Assembly (NCBI RefSeq): GCF_016463645.1
Contig: NZ_JAEMQX010000009.1
Coordinates: forward strand, 6,516-69,418
DNA length: 62,903 bases
Direction: 5' to 3'
Source: Sphingopyxis sp.
GTDB lineage: Bacteria > Pseudomonadota > Alphaproteobacteria > Sphingomonadales > Sphingomonadaceae
Positions within the stretch are counted from its first letter, which is position 1, and each line of letters begins with the position of its first letter. Of the stretch, positions 1 to 9,601 are shown piece by piece. Made by a program: the position numbers and the translations under genes. Below the pieces are notes generated by a model. That model was not told the DNA's origin, searched no databases, and was given only the letters and a program-made list of their open reading frames with translations.

Positions 1-364
1 GCCAGAAATTCTGCGCCATGCCGCAGAGCATGGTCATGATGCTCCAGACCGTGATCGACCAGACGATGATCTTTTGCCGGTTACCGCGATCGGCGAGCCA
101 GGCGATCGGGAGGCCGACCGTGACGTAGAAGACCGCAAAGGCCAGTCCTGTGAGCAGGCCGAGCATGGTATCGGACACACCGAACTCGGCCTTGATCGGC
201 TCAAGCAGGACGCCGATGACGTTGCGGTCGGCATAGTTGGAGGTGCCGGTCAGGAAGAGGACGAAGAGAAAGGTCCGGCGCTGGCCGGGTCCATAAAGCT
301 GCCAGGAAGCCTTGGCTTCGGGCACGTCCGCACCCATTGGCGATGCAACGCTTGTCATGCTCAT
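1..364 (-). CDS. MFS transporter, spinster-like (N-terminal part, runs off left edge)
   Basis: This is the first 121 codons of a major facilitator permease; the rest lies beyond the left edge. After a short cytoplasmic leader the protein reads into helix 1 (FLFVLFLTGTSNYADRNVIG), where the YADR element is typical of spinster-like MFS carriers, followed by LLEPIKAEFGVSDTMLGLLT and the loop 2-3 signature LADRGNRQ. I chose the ATG at 364 because GGAGAGG lies 5 bases upstream; an ATG at 358 is the alternative. It is a paralogue of the permease at 6142-7449: bases 1-25 are identical to bases 7109-7133. It diverges from a DUF885 peptidase gene, with a TetR-type dyad between them. Substrate unknown; a peptide, amino acid or organic anion is an inference from context. 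Confidence 0.85.
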   Translation of the reverse strand, partial: MSMTSVASPMGADVPEAKASWQLYGPGQRRTFLFVLFLTGTSNYADRNVIGVLLEPIKAEFGVSDTMLGLLTGLAFAVFYVTVGLPIAWLADRGNRQKIIVWSITVWSIMTMLCGMAQNFW

Positions 365-669
365 CATCACCTCTCCGCGACGACTCCGGGTTGGCCCACA
401 CATTCTTGACGCGACCGGCCGGGTTCAACGAGTATCGGCAAGGATCGACACATTCAATACATAAATGCATTTTTATTTGGGCCGCATTTTAGTCAGGATT
501 TTGATATGCTTGCCGCACCGCAGGCAGGCCGGATGTTGCGAGCGCCGCGAGGGAGCGCATCGGAAAGCCTTGCCATATCGCGCCGAGAGTGAAACATACA
601 GATACGCATTCAATGCGAGCTGCGCGAAACGGCCCGGCCGGCGCAATCGTCATATGGGAGGAACAGATC
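365..669. other. Divergent intergenic region between MFS and DUF885 genes
   Basis: These 305 bases separate two divergent genes and hold no convincing reading frame of their own. The stretch from about 455 to 510 is AT-rich against the GC-rich surroundings and contains the ATGC-N6-GCAT-like dyad listed separately. A strong ribosome site for the rightward gene is at 656-663. I expect two divergent promoters under shared control, but no clear -35/-10 pair can be assigned. Confidence 0.6.
457..470. promoter_or_regulatory. Predicted TetR operator (site 1 of 6)
   Basis: The sequence ATACATAAATGCAT fits ATRC-N6-GYAT, the dyad found perfectly in front of tetR at 9584-9601. It lies 93 bases upstream of the leftward MFS start and about 200 bases upstream of the rightward DUF885 start, so it could control both. 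The assignment rests on recurrence of the motif at six places, not on any experiment. Confidence 0.55.
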
Positions 670-2391
670 ATGACGCTTTCGCCTGTCGAGAATTTCGGTG
701 CCGCACTGCGTGTGATCGACGATGCCTGGACCCTGTCTTCGGCCAACAGCTTTCTCGGCGAAAACAAGGTGCCGCCCGCGCGGCTGCCCGACATCGGGAT
801 GGCCGCCGTCGCCGAGCGCGCGGCGACGGGACGCGCTCTGCTCGACCGCATCGCCGCGATCGATGTCGAGAGCCTGCCGCACGACCTGCCCCTGACGCTT
901 GAAATCGCGCGGCGTACCGCCGAGCGCTGGTCGCGCGAGGAGGGCTGGTACTGGCTCGCCTTCGATCCGCTGGGCGCCGGTTTCTACGCGATGTTCGCGC
1001 CCACCGCCTATTGCGCCGGCTTTTTCCTGAATTCGTTCCGCGCGCCGCTCCAGGCCTATCCGTTCCTGACGCCGGGCGACGGCGATCGCTACACGGCACT
1101 GGTGCGCGATTATGGCCGGATCGTCCGGCAGATGCTCGAGCGGACCGAGGGCCAGGCCGAGCGCGGGATCCATATGCCCCGCGTGCAACTCGAACAGGCG
1201 GTGCCACTGATCGAGAATTTCCGCGCGGCCGCCGCGGCGACGTTGACGCCCGACCGGGACCGACTCGGCGCGGTCGACGCCGACCGGCTCCTCGCGCAGG
1301 TCGAACGGGCGATCGCCGAGGATGTGATCCCCGCGTTCGATGCGTTCGCCGCTTTTCTGAAGCGGGATGATTATGCCGCGAAAGCCCCCGAGAGCGTCGG
1401 TCTCTCGCAATATCCGGGCGGCGCGGAGCTGTATGCCGCGCTCGTCCCGCTACATACCACGCTCGACCTGTCGCCTGACGAGGTTCATGCCACCGGCCTC
1501 GCGCGCATGGCCGACATTCAGGCGCAGATGCGCGCGCTTCTCGACGAGGTCGGGTTTGAAGGAAGCCCGGCCGAATATCTCCGGCGGCTGAAGGACGATC
1601 CGAAGTGGCGCGCATCGGGGGCCGAAGCGGTGGGCGCGGTGTTCGAACGCTATATCGACCGCATCGCGCCGCACATCGACGCGACATTCAACTTCAAGCC
1701 AAAAGCCGACCATGGCGTCGCCGCGCTGCCAGAGGCACTCACCGCGTCGATGACTTTCGGCTATTACAGCCCGCCGACCCCCACCGACGCGCTCGGCCGT
1801 TATAATTTCAATGCACCGAATCTGTCGCAGGGGCCGCTCAATCATATCGGCGCGCTCAACTATCACGAACTCGTCCCTGGTCATCACTTCCACCTCGCGA
1901 CACAGGACGAGAACGAGACGCTGCACCCGCTGCGCCGCAAGTCCTTCATCAATGCGTTCAACGAGGGTTGGGCCGAATATGCCGCGACGCTCGCGGGCGA
2001 AATGGGCATGTATCCCGAACCCGAGGAACGCTTCGGGCGGCTGATGATGGACGCCTTCCTGACGAGCCGCCTCGTGGTCGACACGGGTATGAACGCATTC
2101 GGCTGGCCACTCGAAAAGGCGCGCGACTATATGCGCGAAAACGCCTTCATGCCCGAAACCGAAATCCGGTCGGAAACCTTACGCTACTCATGCGATATTC
2201 CAGGGCAGGCGCTCGCCTACAAGCTGGGCGATACCGTCATTCATAATGCGCGCGAAAAGATGCGCGCCGCACTGGGCAACCGTTTCGACATTCGCGATTT
2301 TCATGACGCCGTCCTGAAACCTGGGGCGCTGCCGCTTCCGATGGTCGAACGACAGGTAGACGAACAGACGCAGCGCATCGCAGCAAGCTGA
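670..2391 (+). CDS. DUF885 family peptidase
   Basis: A 573-residue protein of the DUF885 family, a group of metallopeptidase-like enzymes related to thermolysin-type folds. The diagnostic zinc-site motifs are present: HELVPGHH (His399, Glu400, His405) and, about 30 residues later, NEGWAEY with Glu432 as likely third ligand. No signal peptide is visible, so it probably acts in the cytoplasm on imported peptides. The start at 670 is chosen over an upstream ATG at 589 because GGGAGGAA sits 6 bases before it. It diverges from an MFS gene and is followed 174 bases later by a TonB receptor. A second DUF885 gene (11621-13330) belongs to the sarcosine oxidase operon; the two are clearly diverged. The exact substrate cannot be read from sequence. 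Confidence 0.85.
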   Translation: MTLSPVENFGAALRVIDDAWTLSSANSFLGENKVPPARLPDIGMAAVAERAATGRALLDRIAAIDVESLPHDLPLTLEIARRTAERWSREEGWYWLAFDPLGAGFYAMFAPTAYCAGFFLNSFRAPLQAYPFLTPGDGDRYTALVRDYGRIVRQMLERTEGQAERGIHMPRVQLEQAVPLIENFRAAAAATLTPDRDRLGAVDADRLLAQVERAIAEDVIPAFDAFAAFLKRDDYAAKAPESVGLSQYPGGAELYAALVPLHTTLDLSPDEVHATGLARMADIQAQMRALLDEVGFEGSPAEYLRRLKDDPKWRASGAEAVGAVFERYIDRIAPHIDATFNFKPKADHGVAALPEALTASMTFGYYSPPTPTDALGRYNFNAPNLSQGPLNHIGALNYHELVPGHHFHLATQDENETLHPLRRKSFINAFNEGWAEYAATLAGEMGMYPEPEERFGRLMMDAFLTSRLVVDTGMNAFGWPLEKARDYMRENAFMPETEIRSETLRYSCDIPGQALAYKLGDTVIHNAREKMRAALGNRFDIRDFHDAVLKPGALPLPMVERQVDEQTQRIAAS

Positions 2392-2565
2392 GCGCTACGA
2401 GCAACTGCATTTTCGTGCATCGCTGATTCGCGTCCCCGAAACCGAATCAACTGCAATAAACTTGTAAAAAACGCGGTTGCAATCGCTCCAACAATAGTGA
2501 ACAGTACTGCATGAAATAGCGACTCAAGTCGCAGGGGAACGAATCCATCGTCAGGGAGATTCACG

Positions 2566-4818
2566 ATGCAGCGGAAATGGGTTATTTTCACCTCTTGCGC
2601 GGCGATCGCGCTCGCGATGCCTCAACTGGCGGCGGCGCAGGACAGCGCGCCGGGTTCCAACATGGTCGACGGCAACGAAATCATCGTGACCGCGAGCAAG
2701 CGTGCCGAGAAGCTGCAGGATGTGCCGGCCGCGATCACCGCGGTGACGTCCGAGAAGATCGACACGCTCGGCATTCGCGATTTCCGCGACTATGCAACGC
2801 TCGTTCCGGGGCTCAGCCAGCGCGACAACGGTGCGCCCGGCGTCGGCTCGATCATCTTGCGCGGCCTCAATTCGGGCCCGCAGCAGGTCACCAACACCAC
2901 CGCAGTCTACATCGACGAAACGCCATTCTCCGCGAGCGGCTTCGTGTCCGCCGGCGGCCTGCTGACACCCTCGCCCGAACTCGCCGAAGTCGAGCGAATC
3001 GAGGTTCTGAAAGGGCCGCAAGGGACACTCTACGGCGCGAGCAGCCTTGGCGGCCTGATCCGCATCGTGACCAGGAAACCTGATGCGACGCGCTTCTCCG
3101 GCCTCGCGTCGGCCGAGGTATCGACGACCGCGCATGGCGAGATGGGATTCATGGTCCGCGGTTCGATCAATGCGCCGATCATCAGGGATCAGCTGGCGAT
3201 CACCGCGACCGGCTATTACCGCCGCGCCGGTGGCTTCGCCGACAATGTCCGTACCGGATCGGAAGACGTCAACCGCGCGAACCTCTATGGCGGCCGCGTC
3301 GCACTGCGCTATACGCCGACGACCGATTTCACCTTCGATATCAGCGGTATCTACCAGAATATCGACAGCGGCGGTTATGCCGTCGAGACGCTCGTCCCCG
3401 GGACATTCCAGCCGGCGTTCGGCCACTATAAATATTCGAACTTCGACGACTTCGGGTCGGAGATCAAATATCGCATCGCAAACGCCAATGCCGAATATCG
3501 CGTCGGCATCGGCACCTTCACCGCCTCGGGCAGCTACGCGCGCTACAAGACGCGTATCGAGACCGATGCGACCGCGACCTATATCCCTGTCGCGCGCGCC
3601 GTGCTCGGCCCGCTGTCGCAGGACCTGTTCGGCGCTCCGATCGACACGATTTTGCCCGCCAACGCCAACGCGCGCTTCTATGCCTCGCCGAACATGGAGA
3701 AATGGACCGGCGAAGTACGCTTCGCTTCGGATCGTCTGGGGCCGGTCGAATTCATGGTCGGCGGCTTCTACACCGACGAAGACAATGTCTATTATACCAC
3801 CGTCTTTGCACATGATGCCGAGGGCGCGCTTCGCGCCGCGCCGTTCGATCAGCTCGTCAAGGCGACGACGACCTCGCGCTACAAGGAACTCGCGGGTTTC
3901 GGCAACCTGACCTTCTATTTCACCGATACGCTCGATATTCAGGGCGGCCTGCGTTACGCGCACAACAAGCAGGTGGCGGGGACCGGCGGCCCCGGCGGGA
4001 TCACCTACTACCTGCCGCGCGTTCCGCGCACGTTCGACTTCAGCGACAATTCGATGAGCTATCTCGCGACGCTCCGCTGGCGCCCGACCCGCAACTTCAG
4101 CGCCTTCGTCCGCGCGGCGAGCGGCTATCGCCCCGGCGGCCCGCAGACCAATCCCGCCCCGCCGCCGGGCGCGCAGACCTTCGTGCGCCCCGACACGGTG
4201 TGGAACTATGAGGCCGGTATCAAGGGCTCGGCGCTCGACGGCGCACTGTCGTTCGACATTTCGGCCTTCCGCATCGACTGGAAGGATATCCAGATCAATT
4301 CGCTGTTCAACGGTATCGTCCTGCAGGGCAACGGCGCGAGCGCGAGGGTCGACGGGATCGAAATGCAACTGACGGCGCGCCCGTCGGACCTGCTGACGAT
4401 CAGCGGAACGATGGGGCACACCAACGCGAGACTCAGGTCGATCGACCCGGGCGCTTCGTCGGCGACGGGCGCGCGCGCGGGCGACAAGCTTCCGTTGACG
4501 CCGGCGTGGACGACCTCGCTGATCGTCGACCATCGTCTGCTTCTCGGCAGCACGGTGGAAGGGAATGTCGGCGCGACGCTGCGTTTCCAGTCGGACATGC
4601 CGGCGACCTTCCCGGCGCTCGACCCGTCGTCGCAGAACAAGCTGCCCGAAGTGACGACGCTCGATCTGCGCGCGAGCGTGACCTTCGACGAGCGCTTCAC
4701 CGTGCAGCTGCGCGCCGACAATCTGTTCGACAAGATCGGCTATACCAACGTCGGTACCGACGGCGGCTTCGTCATCCGCCCGCGCACGGTGACGCTCGGC
4801 GCTTCGACGAAATTCTGA
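2566..4818 (+). CDS. TonB-dependent outer membrane receptor
   Basis: A 750-residue outer membrane transporter. It starts with a signal peptide ending near PQLAAAQ, followed by a TonB-box-like stretch and plug domain opening (IIVTASKRAEKLQDVP, about residues 38-54), then a 22-strand barrel with alternating aromatic residues and a C-terminal Phe (GASTKF). The plug carries RIEVLKGPQGTLYGASSLGG. GGGAG lies just upstream of the ATG. It probably imports the substrate of the surrounding peptidase/GGT genes; no siderophore biosynthesis or haem genes are near, so an iron role is not favoured. It is followed by a strong hairpin and then an amidohydrolase in the same direction. Confidence 0.92.
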   Translation: MQRKWVIFTSCAAIALAMPQLAAAQDSAPGSNMVDGNEIIVTASKRAEKLQDVPAAITAVTSEKIDTLGIRDFRDYATLVPGLSQRDNGAPGVGSIILRGLNSGPQQVTNTTAVYIDETPFSASGFVSAGGLLTPSPELAEVERIEVLKGPQGTLYGASSLGGLIRIVTRKPDATRFSGLASAEVSTTAHGEMGFMVRGSINAPIIRDQLAITATGYYRRAGGFADNVRTGSEDVNRANLYGGRVALRYTPTTDFTFDISGIYQNIDSGGYAVETLVPGTFQPAFGHYKYSNFDDFGSEIKYRIANANAEYRVGIGTFTASGSYARYKTRIETDATATYIPVARAVLGPLSQDLFGAPIDTILPANANARFYASPNMEKWTGEVRFASDRLGPVEFMVGGFYTDEDNVYYTTVFAHDAEGALRAAPFDQLVKATTTSRYKELAGFGNLTFYFTDTLDIQGGLRYAHNKQVAGTGGPGGITYYLPRVPRTFDFSDNSMSYLATLRWRPTRNFSAFVRAASGYRPGGPQTNPAPPPGAQTFVRPDTVWNYEAGIKGSALDGALSFDISAFRIDWKDIQINSLFNGIVLQGNGASARVDGIEMQLTARPSDLLTISGTMGHTNARLRSIDPGASSATGARAGDKLPLTPAWTTSLIVDHRLLLGSTVEGNVGATLRFQSDMPATFPALDPSSQNKLPEVTTLDLRASVTFDERFTVQLRADNLFDKIGYTNVGTDGGFVIRPRTVTLGASTKF

Positions 4819-4825
4819 TCGCCCC

Positions 4826-4857
4826 GCGGGCGGCGGCTTTCCGGAGCCGCCGCCCGC
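4826..4857 (+). terminator. Strong GC hairpin between TonB receptor and amidohydrolase
   Basis: GCGGGCGGCGGCT and AGCCGCCGCCCGC form a perfect 13-bp stem with a 6-base loop, starting 8 bases after the receptor stop. Only a weak T stretch follows (TTATCC), so it may terminate partially, or protect the 3' end of the receptor transcript while the amidohydrolase 28 bases further on is read at a lower level. Confidence 0.55.
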
Positions 4858-4885
4858 TTATCCATTTCCTGCGCGAGGCATCGTC

Positions 4886-6130
4886 ATGACCATCACAATC
4901 CTGGAAAACGCCCGCGTCTTCGACGGGGTCGGCGCCGATTGCCCGACCGGCATGTCGATCGCGGTCGAGAAGGGGGTTATCCGCGAAGTATCGGACAACG
5001 CGATCGCAGCCTCCGACGCGCGCCGCATCGATCTCGGCGGGCGGACGCTGATGCCCGGCCTGATCGACCTTCATATCCACGCCTATGCCTCCGACGTGAA
5101 TTTTCAGCGCGTCGATGCGATGGGATCCGCCTATCGCACCGCGCATGCGGTGCGCATGCTCGGCCATGCGCTCGATTGCGGCTTCACCACCGTACGCGAT
5201 ATCGGCGGCGGCGACTGGCCGCTCGCGCGCGCGCTGGAGGACGGCCTGGTGCGCGGCCCTCGCTTCTTCTATGCCGGCCGCGTCGTCTCGATGACCGGCG
5301 GGCACGGCGACATGCGTCCGATGAGTTTGGAGGGGCATGGCCACGACCATGGCTTTTGCCAGTGTGGCCAAGCGAACAGCATTACCATCGTCGCCGACGG
5401 GGTCGACGCCTGTATCGCCGCCGTCCGCGAGGAATTCCGCCGCGGCGCGCACACGATCAAGATCATGGGATCGGGCGGCGTGTCATCGCCCACCGACCCG
5501 ATCTGGATGAACCAGTATCGCGAGGACGAGGTTCGCGCGATCGTCAATGAATGCGTCGAACGGCGCAGCTATGCCTCGGCGCATTGCCATCCCGACAGCG
5601 CGATCCGGCGCTGCGTCGAATTCGGCGTGCGCTGCATCGAGCATGGCACGCTGATCAGCGACGAGACAGCGGCCTTCGTCGCCGAGCAGGGCGCTTTCGT
5701 CGTGCCGACGATGGCGATCATCTTCGCGCTGCGCGAACTCGGCCCCTCGCTCGGCTTCCCACCCGAGAGCCAGGAAAAGCTCGACATCGTGTTCGACGAG
5801 GCGCTCTCGGGCATGGACCGGATGCGCAGCGCCGGGGTCAGGATCGGCTTCGGAACCGACCTGCTCGGCGAAACCTATACGCGCGAGTGTACCGAGTTCG
5901 ATATCCGCAGCGAGGTCTTCACCCCGCTCGAGATCCTGCGCCAGGCGACGTCGATCGGCGCCGAGGTGCTGCAGATGCAGGGCAAGCTCGGCTGCGTCGC
6001 AGCCGATGCCTTTGCCGACCTGATCGTCGTCGACGGCGATCCGCTGGCGGACATCGGCCTGCTGGCGCAGGACGGTCGCGCGTTACCGCTGATCATGCGC
6101 GGCGGCGAAATCGTCAGGAACAGCCTCTAG
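4886..6130 (+). CDS. Metal-dependent amidohydrolase, Xaa-Pro dipeptidase-like (cd01299 type)
   Basis: A 414-residue amidohydrolase-superfamily enzyme without signal peptide. Metal ligands of the family are visible: LIDLHIHAY (HxH after strand 1, near residue 63), IKIMGSGG (the Lys that is usually carboxylated), SAHCHPD, IEHGT and the catalytic Asp in GFGTDLL. This arrangement is that of the subgroup that includes bacterial prolidases and carboxypeptidases acting on cyclic or N-substituted amino acids. In this setting, cleavage of a peptide bond to an N-methyl or proline-like residue is attractive, but this is inference. It follows a TonB receptor in the same direction and converges with an MFS gene 11 bases away. 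Confidence 0.82.
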   Translation: MTITILENARVFDGVGADCPTGMSIAVEKGVIREVSDNAIAASDARRIDLGGRTLMPGLIDLHIHAYASDVNFQRVDAMGSAYRTAHAVRMLGHALDCGFTTVRDIGGGDWPLARALEDGLVRGPRFFYAGRVVSMTGGHGDMRPMSLEGHGHDHGFCQCGQANSITIVADGVDACIAAVREEFRRGAHTIKIMGSGGVSSPTDPIWMNQYREDEVRAIVNECVERRSYASAHCHPDSAIRRCVEFGVRCIEHGTLISDETAAFVAEQGAFVVPTMAIIFALRELGPSLGFPPESQEKLDIVFDEALSGMDRMRSAGVRIGFGTDLLGETYTRECTEFDIRSEVFTPLEILRQATSIGAEVLQMQGKLGCVAADAFADLIVVDGDPLADIGLLAQDGRALPLIMRGGEIVRNSL

Positions 6131-6141
6131 GACTTTCGGCT

Positions 6142-7449
6142 TCAGGCCGTTCCCGCCCGGACCAGATCACCCGGCAGCGAACGGATCGCCGCCCAGAAGT
6201 GCAGCGCCGCCCAAATGCCGGCGAGCCCCGAAATCGCCAGCGCAATGCTGAGCGACTGCGACGGATCGGCGATCCGCAGTGCGATCAGGTCGGACGCGAG
6301 ACCGATCAACTGCGGTGCGATCGCGAGATTGGCGATGTTCGCGGTGAACAGTAGCACCGCGACGGTCACGCCGCGCATGTCGGGGCGGACGAGATTCTGG
6401 AGCAGCGCCAGCGTCGGCCCGACATAGACGTTGGCGAAGGGGATGAAGAGCCAGAGCAGCAGCAACGCCGTTTCGGAATCGCTGACAAGGTGCGCGAGCA
6501 CGCCCGGAATCGTGATCAGCAACGTCACCCAGGCGAGGAAATGGCATTGCCATTTCGGCGCCATGCGCGCGAGCTTGAAGGTGATCAGCGTCGCCGCGAC
6601 CAGCGCCGCCCCGCCGCCGAGCCCGCTCATCATCCCGACCTCGAACCCCGCATCGCCGACGCTGAAGCCGTGCGAGCGCGCGAGAAAGGCCGGGGTCCAC
6701 CAGATGAGCCCCATGCCCGAGAAGGTCGCGATGGTCGCGCCGGCGACGACGTGGATAAGCGCGCGCTGGGACCGGATGAAGGTCAGCGCCTCGCGCAGGC
6801 TCGGCGTCCCTTCCTTCAGCGCCGCAACGTCGTTCGCGCCGCGGCGCGGCTCGCGCACCGTGAGCATCAGGAGGAGCAGCGGGATGCTCGCGAAGGCGAA
6901 GACGACCAGGCCATGGCGCCAGCCGAATTTCTCCGCAAGCATCCCGCCGCCAATCCCGCCGATCGCCGAGCCGAGCGCGATGCCGAGCGTGAAGATCGAC
7001 ATGGCGACGATGCGCTGTGACGGCCTGAAATAATCGGCGAGGATCGAGTGCGACGGCGGCGTGCCGCCCGCCTCCCCCACCCCGACGCCGACACGTGCGA
7101 GGAGCAATTGCCAGAAATTCTGCGCCATGCCGCAAAGGGCGGTGAACAGCGACCAGATCGTCAGCGCCCACATGATCATGTTGCGGCGGTTGACGCGATC
7201 CGCCAGCGCCCCGAGCGGCAATCCCGCGGCGGTATAGAAGATCGCGAGCGCCACGCCGGTCAGGAAGCCGACCGACGCATCGCTCAGCTGGAATTCGGCC
7301 TTGATCGGCTCGATCAGCGTCGACAGGACGAAGCGGTCGGCGATGTTCATTGCATAGACGAGCGTGACGACCGCAAGCGCCCAATAGGCGCGCCGGTCGC
7401 GTTTTGTCGCCGGGTCGGCCGACGGCCCTGCCTCGTCAAAATTCCGCAT
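6142..7449 (-). CDS. MFS transporter, spinster-like
   Basis: A 435-residue 12-helix permease with the spinster-like features MNIADRFVLS in helix 1, LADRVNRRN in the loop between helices 2 and 3, and GVGVGEAGGTPPSH in helix 4-5. The ATG at 7449 is preceded by GGGGAGG. It belongs to the same subfamily as the truncated permease at the left edge and the permease at 10317-11624. It diverges from a GGT-like gene and has a predicted TetR operator 58 bases upstream of its start. It likely moves a peptide or amino acid across the inner membrane; the substrate is unknown. Confidence 0.87.
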   Translation of the reverse strand: MRNFDEAGPSADPATKRDRRAYWALAVVTLVYAMNIADRFVLSTLIEPIKAEFQLSDASVGFLTGVALAIFYTAAGLPLGALADRVNRRNMIMWALTIWSLFTALCGMAQNFWQLLLARVGVGVGEAGGTPPSHSILADYFRPSQRIVAMSIFTLGIALGSAIGGIGGGMLAEKFGWRHGLVVFAFASIPLLLLMLTVREPRRGANDVAALKEGTPSLREALTFIRSQRALIHVVAGATIATFSGMGLIWWTPAFLARSHGFSVGDAGFEVGMMSGLGGGAALVAATLITFKLARMAPKWQCHFLAWVTLLITIPGVLAHLVSDSETALLLLWLFIPFANVYVGPTLALLQNLVRPDMRGVTVAVLLFTANIANLAIAPQLIGLASDLIALRIADPSQSLSIALAISGLAGIWAALHFWAAIRSLPGDLVRAGTA

Positions 7450-7506
7450 ATCGAATCGCCTCCCCGATCGCCCGCCGATTCACGCGCGGGCTCGATCGGC
7501 ATTTTA

Positions 7507-7520
7507 ATACACTATCGTAT
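7507..7520. promoter_or_regulatory. Predicted TetR operator (site 2 of 6)
   Basis: ATACACTATCGTAT fits ATRC-N6-GYAT, though its central six bases differ from ATATAT at the other sites. It lies between the divergent MFS (start 7449) and GGT-like (start 7716) genes, with nearly the same spacing (58 and 196 bases) as site 1 has to its two genes (93 and 200). Confidence 0.5.
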
Positions 7521-7715
7521 GTTTGCAATATCGGGACTTGAACCTTCCCTTCCCTCCCACCATCCCTTGAAAGAAGAATGATGTTTCGGTCAAATCATCG
7601 GTTGCAACGCGCGAAATTTTATAAGACAGCTATGTATTAATGATGAGACCCGTCCAAACGGGAGCAACGGATGATCGGCGCCGGTTGCGCAGCCACGAGA
7701 GGAAGAGGGAGCCCC

Positions 7716-9539
7716 ATGAACATTGATCGACGCACCGCAGTAACCGCATTAGCGGCAACGACCGCCATGACCGCCGCCTCTACTTTGGGGGGCTTCGCAT
7801 CGAGGGCTATGGCCGCAACGAAAGGACGCATCGACTTGTCACCGAAGAACTGGCCCGCCGGCGAATGTGCCCGCTTCATGACGGCGCAGGGCGTCGACCG
7901 CACCACTGCGGGGTCGGCGAAAGGCAGGAAGGGCGCGGTCACCGTCGCCTATGGCGCGTTCGCCGCACGCGCGGGGCTCGAAGCGCTCAAGCAGGGCGGC
8001 AATGCCATCGACGCGGCGATGACGACCGCGCTGGCGCAGGTCGCGCTGACCATGGGCGCGCCGATCAGCTATTTCGGGATCATGTCGCTCGTCTATTATG
8101 ACGCGAAGACGGGCAAGACCCACACGATGAACGCCGAGTGGAACACGGTGGCGGGCGAGACCGAGCCGCTCACCATCCCGGGCGCGATCGATTTTTCGAG
8201 CACCGAAGCGCTCCAGGGCAAGGGAGAACCGAGCGGGCGCACCGCGCTCGTCGGGGGCTTCATGAAGGGGGTCGAGGCGGCGCACAAGCGCTTCGGGAAA
8301 CTGCCCTTCGCCAGCCTGTTCGACCCGGCAATCCATATCGCTGAAGAAGGCATGCCGGTGAGCGAGATGCTCGACGGCATCTTCAAGTTCCGCGACCGCG
8401 ACATCCGCCGCCTGCCCGAGACGAAGGCGACGCTCGTGAAGCCCGACGGCAGCGCGTACAAGACGGGCGACATCTTCAAGCAGCCCAAGCTCGCCGCGAC
8501 GCTCCGCGCAGTCGCGGCGGAGGGTGCCGGTTACATGTATGGCGGCGCATGGGGCGAGAAACTGGTCGCGGCGGTGCGGGCCGATGGCGGCAAGATGACG
8601 ATCGACGACCTCAAGAATTACGAGGTCATCTGGGCCGACCCGCTCGTCGCCGAACTCCGCCGCGGTTATTCGCTGCAGACCAATCCCGCCCCGAATTTCG
8701 GCGGCTTCTCGATCATAGAAGCGCAGAACCTCGCCGACGCGGCGGGACTGTGCGGCGGCGAGCATTGGACGAAATCGGCCGAGCAACTGAAGAAGGCGCT
8801 CGAGATCACGCAGCTCTTCGGCATTTCGATGTTCCCGAAGGAAGCGCAGGCGGCGATCTATCCGGGCATCGATTTCAGCGAAGCCTCGCGCGTTTCGAAG
8901 GGCCATGCCGCAGCGCTGTGGGAGCAGATCGAAGGGGGCAAGACCTTCACCAAATGGAAGCGCACAACGCCGATGCATTCGGACGACGTCGTCGCAGTCG
9001 ATGCCGAAGGAAACATGGCCGCGATCACCCATTCGATCAATTGCGTGAACTGGGGCAAGACGGGCATCTTCGTCGACGGCATATCGATCGGCGATCCGGC
9101 CTCTTTCCAGCAGGCCGCGATTGCACAGGTGAAACCGGGTGCGCGCCTCCCCGCCCCCACCGAGACGGGCATATTGTTCAAGGACGGCGTTCCTGTGCTC
9201 GCCTTCGCATCGATGGGCGCGGGGCTCCACCAACGCACTTTCCAGGGGCTGCTCAACGTCACCTGCTTCAACATGGACGTCGAGGAGGCGATCAACACCC
9301 CCGACTTCTTCATGCCCTCGACCGATCCCAAGAGCGGCGAGACCACGCTGGTGGTCCCCGAGGGGCGTTTCGACCACAAGCTTCTCGACGACACCGGCTA
9401 CGCCTGGTGCGAAATGCCGCTGTCCGAGGCGCGGCTCGGCGGCGAAGGCAAATGGGTCGCGATCAGCCGCAGTCCGAAGACGGGCGAACTTCACGCCGCA
9501 TCGCACAACCGCAACAACAGCGACGCCGTGGCTTTCTGA
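7716..9539 (+). CDS. ggt: Gamma-glutamyltransferase-like Ntn hydrolase, Tat-exported
   Basis: A 607-residue member of the gamma-glutamyltranspeptidase family, which cleaves or transfers gamma-glutamyl groups after self-processing into two chains. A twin-arginine leader (DRRTAV followed by an Ala-rich stretch ending near RAMAA) suggests folded export to the periplasm. The start at 7716 is preceded by GAGGAAGAGGGAG; an ATG at 7671 would add 15 residues before the leader and is less likely. The processing site should lie before HSDDVVAVDAEGN. By spacing to the conserved Asp and GN the nucleophile is Ser422, where classical enzymes have Thr. The Gly-rich oxyanion region is also divergent (VNWGKTG). 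The acyl donor may therefore not be glutathione. It lies upstream of tetR and has a paralogue at 13336-15039. Confidence 0.85.
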   Translation: MNIDRRTAVTALAATTAMTAASTLGGFASRAMAATKGRIDLSPKNWPAGECARFMTAQGVDRTTAGSAKGRKGAVTVAYGAFAARAGLEALKQGGNAIDAAMTTALAQVALTMGAPISYFGIMSLVYYDAKTGKTHTMNAEWNTVAGETEPLTIPGAIDFSSTEALQGKGEPSGRTALVGGFMKGVEAAHKRFGKLPFASLFDPAIHIAEEGMPVSEMLDGIFKFRDRDIRRLPETKATLVKPDGSAYKTGDIFKQPKLAATLRAVAAEGAGYMYGGAWGEKLVAAVRADGGKMTIDDLKNYEVIWADPLVAELRRGYSLQTNPAPNFGGFSIIEAQNLADAAGLCGGEHWTKSAEQLKKALEITQLFGISMFPKEAQAAIYPGIDFSEASRVSKGHAAALWEQIEGGKTFTKWKRTTPMHSDDVVAVDAEGNMAAITHSINCVNWGKTGIFVDGISIGDPASFQQAAIAQVKPGARLPAPTETGILFKDGVPVLAFASMGAGLHQRTFQGLLNVTCFNMDVEEAINTPDFFMPSTDPKSGETTLVVPEGRFDHKLLDDTGYAWCEMPLSEARLGGEGKWVAISRSPKTGELHAASHNRNNSDAVAF

Positions 9540-9583
9540 TCCCGGAAATGGGATGACGTCCGCGCCCCTTCCGCCCGCTGAAA

Positions 9584-9601
9584 CCATGCATATATGCATG
9601 G
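9584..9601. promoter_or_regulatory. Perfect 18-bp palindrome, predicted TetR autoregulatory operator (site 3 of 6)
   Basis: CCATGCATATATGCATGG is perfectly palindromic and lies about 90 bases in front of the tetR start. It is the best example of the ATGC-N6-GCAT dyad that recurs at 457, 7507, 21026, 21429 and 22459. An ATG inside it (9594) would give a longer TetR reading frame, but that start has no ribosome site and would place the operator inside the gene. Confidence 0.7.
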
